8,527 nucleotides of DNA from Oscillospiraceae bacterium UBA6409. Lineage in GTDB: Bacteria > Bacillota > Clostridia > Oscillospirales > Oscillospiraceae. Shown piece after piece: positions 5,901 through 8,527 of this stretch (the stretch's first letter is position 1; every line of letters begins with the position of its first letter). The stretch lies in NCBI GenBank assembly GCA_002438575.1, contig DJPP01000038.1, positions 13,340-21,866 on the forward strand, read 5' to 3'. Below the pieces are notes generated by a model. That model was not told the DNA's origin, did no database searches, and worked only from the letters and a program-made list of their open reading frames with translations. Both the position numbers and the translations under genes were made by a program.

Positions 5901-6470
5901 CAATTTTCCGTGCAGCTCCGGCACCAGCGCTGCCAGCGCCCGGTCGTCACGTCCGAATCCCAGCGTCTCCGCCAGCGCCCGGCAGCCCTCGTCCCCCTGC
6001 TCGATGCGCTGATAAAACGCCTCAAGCGCATCCTCCAGCGCCCGCTGCTTCAGCACGCCTGCCTCCGCCTCATCCAGGATACGGAAGTCCGGCGTCAGGC
6101 TCCGCCCCTCCACCGGCTCCAGCAGATGGATGTGCTCCCGCAGCAACCCCGCACAGAAGCCGTCCACCGTCTTGATGTCCGCCTGATACACCCGGAACAT
6201 CTGCTGCCGCAGGTGACTGTTCTCCGGGTCCTGCGCCACCCGCTTTGCCAGCTCCGCAGCCAGCTTTGTCCGCAGTTCGGCGGCAGCGGCGCGGGTAAAT
6301 GTAATAATAAGGAAATCGTCTATGTGGCAGCGTTCCTCCGTCAGATACGCGAACACACGCTCTACCAGCACCTTCGTCTTGCCGGATCCGGCGGCGGCGG
6401 ACACCAGCAGGCTGCCGCCCCGGTCCTCCACCGCCCCACGCTGCTGTGCCGTCAGTTGGATATCAGCCAC
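2910..6470 (-). CDS. addA: ATP-dependent helicase/nuclease subunit A (AddA), 1186 aa
   Basis: AddA is the motor and one of the two nucleases of AddAB, which unwinds and resects double-strand breaks and loads RecA. Helicase superfamily 1A motifs are all present: Q-motif region LTAQQRGAV (6-14), Walker A SAAAGSGKT (24-32), Ia ITFTRAAAAEL (56-66), II VDEYQDTN (401-408), III AVGDVKQSIYRFR (427-439), IV SRNFRS (470-475), V MSVHKSKGLEF (770-780) and VI YVAMTRAQEKL (847-857). The C-terminal RecB-type nuclease domain has H1028 in ERGTAMH, D1120 in GVADC, D1133 and K1135 in VVDFKTD, and Q1154/Y1158 in QLDAY, so the active site looks intact. Length is typical (about 1200 aa). Translation starts at a GTG that overlaps the addB end by 8 bases, with AGGAGGTGA 6 bases upstream. 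Confidence 0.98.
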   Translation of the reverse strand: MADIQLTAQQRGAVEDRGGSLLVSAAAGSGKTKVLVERVFAYLTEERCHIDDFLIITFTRAAAAELRTKLAAELAKRVAQDPENSHLRQQMFRVYQADIKTVDGFCAGLLREHIHLLEPVEGRSLTPDFRILDEAEAGVLKQRALEDALEAFYQRIEQGDEGCRALAETLGFGRDDRALAALVPELHGKLQSHPYPDKWLERAAESWADLPERLGDSVYGRTIMEDTVRRADYWAGRLERAVKDMEDCESVYNAYADRFLETAAQLREYAAAAREGWDAMGRVQPAFRRMGVVKGDECAGAKDAARAVLEKCRDALKKLSAPYQTAEAELLGDLRAIAPAMRALLALTEDFDKRFRAEKVRRNAMDFSDQEHYAVQMLCHPDGTPTELGEQVSRRYREIMVDEYQDTNEVQNCIFRAVSRQGENIFAVGDVKQSIYRFRLAEPGIFLEKYRTYADAECAAPGAPRRRVLSRNFRSRREVLAATNFVFAALMSREMGELDYTEEQYLHFGAEYYPEVPRETEFHYLAVEDTPEQRFDRAEAEARFVAKRIRHMLDEGFAVRGGDGTMRPVVPEDIVILMRSPSARQAVFAAALAREGIPCDGGESEDFFSAMEVAVVLSLLEVVDNPRQDVPLIAVLRSPLVGMSADRLAEIRAVQREGDYYEALRQDEGEDAQAFLSLLHELRQAARELSADKLLWYIYDRCRVQAIFGAMEDGAARQARLRALYDYIRRLVQGGRTSLFDCVRQVRQLLESGDAPAVTAAGAVGGVRLMSVHKSKGLEFPVVFLADLNRSFNRQDLDRPVLVHPQLGVGAERVEVERRLRYDTVSKTALVLTLEREAKAEELRILYVAMTRAQEKLIMVCSRKNPGKHLKELCALAELPAPPEAVAAVNCPGDWLLLALLSTYQAGTIHDYMGVRPAVLCDGPEGLAMRLHRIGGEEDGGSAMPAEEPEARAPDPQPDEAALAFRYSHRVATVTPSKVTATQLKGRAIDQEIAEGTLPTRRTAAPEKPRFLQEKHGLTGAERGTAMHLAMQFLPLDTPAAPEAVTAFAETLTARRLLTPEQAAALDIQALVRFLKSPLADRIRTAPQVWQEYRFALLTDAGIYDAAAAGEEILLQGVADCVFETAGGLSVVDFKTDRVTAGEAPQRAEVYRPQLDAYAGALSRILEKPVTERILYFFACGEEISL
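2914..2943 (-). terminator. Weak terminator-like hairpin overlapping the 3' end of addA
   Basis: On the minus strand TTTCTTC (2943-2937) pairs with GAAGAAA (2927-2921). A G-A mismatch follows, then a CC/GG pair (2935-2934 with 2930-2929) and a TGC loop. The stem leads straight into TTTCTTT (2920-2914). The stem is part of the last addA codons and the T-rich tail runs up to the stop codon. The AT-rich stem makes it a weak candidate; some read-through into rpmE is likely. Confidence 0.4.
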
Positions 6471-8527
6471 GGTGCGTCACCTCCTCGTCCACCAGCTGCC
6501 AGAATTCCTCCGGCGTGGTCTTTTGCAGATAATGGGGCTTGTCCCGTTTCTCGTCAAACCAGCAGGCCGACGCGAATGGGCACCAGTCGCAGGCGCTTTC
6601 CTGAGGCCCCCTGCGGCATGGATCTGCGTCTATATTGCCGTCGCCCAGCTCCCGGGCCACCCTCCGCAGCAGCCCGTCCACATACCGGCCCATTTTGCCC
6701 ATCTGAGCCGCGTCCGCTAGCACACCGGCCGCCAGACCGCTGACCGAACCGTCCTTTTTCACTGCAATAGGCAGATAGCAGGGCGACTCCAGCGCGCTGT
6801 GCTCCATAGCTGTCAGCACCTCCGGATCAGACAGCACCATGCCCGTCCGCCGCAGCTCGCCCCGCAGCAATGCGGCCAGCTTGTCCGGCGCGATGGCCCG
6901 ATCCGCCTTTTTGATGACGTCCCGTGCCGGCAGGTACAGCACTCCCGCCGGCTCCACCGCCGCCCCAAAATAGTCCCCGCCGTACCGCTGCAGTGCGAAA
7001 AGGTACAACAGCATCTGGATACCCAGACCGTAGCGCACATCCGCCAGATCAAAAGCCTTTTTCCCGGTCTTGTAGTCCACTACCCGCAGATACAGCTTAC
7101 CGTTCTTCAGCCAGCCGTCCACCCGGTCTACCTTACCGGTGACGGACAGTGTGGTATCCCCAGCCGTCACCGTAACGGCAGGCAGCTGCCCATTTTTACC
7201 GCCGAAGCCCAACTCGAAGGCCACAGGCCGGAAATCCGAATTATCCAACTCGTCCAGCACGTTTTCTACAATGACCAGCGCCGTCTCCCGCAGTCGGGAA
7301 AACAGATACCGGAACCGCGCGCTCTTTTCACCGTAGCTGTCGATGACCGTCCGAACGTACTCGTCCGTGTACCGCCGCACAGATGCTGACAATTCCGGCC
7401 GTTCCGGCCGCCGGCCCTGCTGCTCCACGTCCCGCAGGACATTCTCCAGCAGATAGTGGATAAACGTGCCCACTTCAGGTGCCTGGAAATCCGCCTTTAT
7501 CCGTTCCCTGGCCCGCAGACCGTATTCCATGAAATAGCCGAAGTGACAGCTTTTCACCTGGTCCAGCCGCGAGGCGGACATGGCCAGTGTGCTGCCATAC
7601 AGGCTGCGTACCGCCCCGGGCGACAGCCTTCCCCGGCCCATAGCCCGGGCCGATGCCATCTTCTCCAGCGTACCGCCCTGGCCGTGCATTTCAAAATAGC
7701 GCCACAGCGCGCCGCCGGGCCGCTGTCCCGCCAGCGCCAGTGCCGCCGCAGGCAGTCCGCGGCGGTACGCGCCGTCTTCCCGTTGTATTTCCACTTGCGG
7801 AAACAGCTTGCGGATACGCTCTACCACAAAGGACGGCAGCAGTTTCGCCCCGGCCTCATCGCCGGTGCACCAGGACACGGTCAGTGTCTCCGTGGGCTGG
7901 GCCAGGGCGGCATAGATATTCTGCAGCTCATTGCTCAGCGGGTCGAACGTGGCGTCGGACAACAGTATCCCCTGCTGCTGTAAAAGCTCACGCTCCTGCT
8001 CGTCCAGTATGCCTCCGCCTTTCTCCACCGTGGGCAGCACATGGTCATTGGCACCCAGCAGAAAAAGATGCCGCACCGTATGGCGGTCATTCCGCGTCAA
8101 GGGGCTTACCTTTACCTGGTCCAGCGTGGCAGGTATAGTGGCCACGGCGTATTGGCTCAGCGTCAGCCGCAGCAGCCGTGCAAACTCATCGCCGTCCACC
8201 TCCGTGTCACCCAAAAGCGCCACGAACTGGTCCAGCACATCACAGAATATCCGCCACAGCTGGGCGTACTCCTCCGCCGCCTGCACCTGCCCCTGCTCCA
8301 GCAGTTCTCTCTCCCGCTGTTCCAACACAGCCGGTGTACCGGCGTCCTCCGCAAATCTGTAAAGCGCTTCAGCTTTACCTCTTACCGTTTTATTGGCTTT
8401 TATTCCATCACTCAGGGTAAGAAACCGCTTTCTGACTTTTCTTCTGATCGCGTTTATCTCGGCCAGCTGTTCCCGGCGATAGTCGGTCATCTCTCCGCTG
8501 TATCCGTCCGGGTCCGCCGTCCAGTCG
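6463..8527 (-). CDS. addB: ATP-dependent helicase/nuclease subunit B (AddB), C-terminal 687 residues
   Basis: The 3' part of addB; the frame stays open to the right edge. The ATG at 8490 (MTDYRREQLAEINAIRR) is internal, since 12 more in-frame codons with no stop precede it. Family members are about 1100-1170 aa, so roughly 400-480 N-terminal residues, including the Walker A region, are missing. Counting from that ATG: the LFLLGANDHVLP motif (142-153) of the helicase-like second half; the RecB-type nuclease with H345 (GTFIHYLLE), D455, D472 and K474 (VVDYKTG) and Q492/Y496 (QMLLY); and the iron-sulfur cysteines C315 (KSCHFGYF) plus C634, C637 and C643 (CDWCPFASAC). This one-upstream-plus-three arrangement is the 4Fe-4S staple that locks the AddB nuclease domain, and a further C625 is nearby. 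The nuclease site looks complete, so AddAB here should be a dual-nuclease enzyme. The gene overlaps addA by 8 bases. Confidence 0.97.
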   Translation of the reverse strand, partial: DWTADPDGYSGEMTDYRREQLAEINAIRRKVRKRFLTLSDGIKANKTVRGKAEALYRFAEDAGTPAVLEQRERELLEQGQVQAAEEYAQLWRIFCDVLDQFVALLGDTEVDGDEFARLLRLTLSQYAVATIPATLDQVKVSPLTRNDRHTVRHLFLLGANDHVLPTVEKGGGILDEQERELLQQQGILLSDATFDPLSNELQNIYAALAQPTETLTVSWCTGDEAGAKLLPSFVVERIRKLFPQVEIQREDGAYRRGLPAAALALAGQRPGGALWRYFEMHGQGGTLEKMASARAMGRGRLSPGAVRSLYGSTLAMSASRLDQVKSCHFGYFMEYGLRARERIKADFQAPEVGTFIHYLLENVLRDVEQQGRRPERPELSASVRRYTDEYVRTVIDSYGEKSARFRYLFSRLRETALVIVENVLDELDNSDFRPVAFELGFGGKNGQLPAVTVTAGDTTLSVTGKVDRVDGWLKNGKLYLRVVDYKTGKKAFDLADVRYGLGIQMLLYLFALQRYGGDYFGAAVEPAGVLYLPARDVIKKADRAIAPDKLAALLRGELRRTGMVLSDPEVLTAMEHSALESPCYLPIAVKKDGSVSGLAAGVLADAAQMGKMGRYVDGLLRRVARELGDGNIDADPCRRGPQESACDWCPFASACWFDEKRDKPHYLQKTTPEEFWQLVDEEVTHRG
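6477..6485 (-). promoter_or_regulatory. Ribosome binding site for the GTG start of addA
   Basis: AGGAGGTGA on the minus strand, 6 bases before GTG (6470-6468), inside the last codons of addB. The strong site supports a GTG start and a coupled addB-addA message, as expected for subunits made in equal amounts. Confidence 0.8.

Noticed and set aside
5331..6743. Open frame of 470 codons on the plus strand across the addA/addB junction
   Set aside because: It lies antisense to two well-supported genes, has an Arg/His/Pro/Gln-rich low-quality composition, matches no family I recognise, and is the expected by-product of GC-rich coding DNA.
8488..8490. ATG at 8490 as the true addB start
   Set aside because: The frame stays open to the window edge, there is no clear ribosome binding site, and the protein from here would lack the whole N-terminal half of AddB.
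1..8527. Mobile element, defence system, CRISPR or tRNA signatures
   Set aside because: I saw no direct repeats arranged as an array, no transposase or integrase motifs, no tRNA-like cloverleaf, and no composition break. AddAB is a repair enzyme that also degrades foreign DNA, but nothing here makes it an unusual defence locus.

Overview
The window reads as a compact, GC-rich stretch of a bacterial chromosome with every recognisable gene on the minus strand. Family content (AddAB rather than RecBCD, a zinc-binding L31, an HflX with the long glycine-rich linker, and a DUF3343/cysteine-desulfurase pair), Bacillota-type AGGAGG ribosome binding sites and the GC content point to a high-GC Clostridia, plausibly an Oscillospiraceae-type gut anaerobe. 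That placement is inference; no rRNA or marker set is present. I see no tRNA, rRNA, CRISPR array, insertion sequence, phage gene or attachment site, and no gene-free stretch longer than about 110 bases.

In transcription order (right to left) there are four units. (1) addB (3' part only, running off the right edge) and addA overlap by 8 bases and encode the two-subunit helicase-nuclease that processes double-strand breaks. Both RecB-type nuclease sites and the AddB iron-sulfur cysteines are present. A weak terminator-like hairpin overlaps the end of addA. (2) rpmE (ribosomal protein L31) stands alone with a strong extended -10 promoter, a leader that can fold just after the predicted start site, and a canonical intrinsic terminator. 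(3) hflX (ribosome-splitting GTPase) and a yigZ/IMPACT-family gene overlap by ATGA. The hflX promoter starts inside the rpmE terminator, and a 14-bp hairpin lies right after yigZ. (4) A small DUF3343 gene (putative Se/S carrier) and the first 72 codons of a class-V aminotransferase/cysteine desulfurase family gene overlap by ATGA; the latter runs off the left edge.

Most of this is housekeeping: break repair, ribosome composition and ribosome rescue. The least characterised part is the left end, where a small protein with a Cys-Gly motif is translationally coupled to a desulfurase-like enzyme, suggesting a sulfur or selenium donor/carrier pair. I found no convincing evidence of a wholly new system. 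The other points of interest are the tight packing of terminators against the next promoter and the foldable leader of rpmE.
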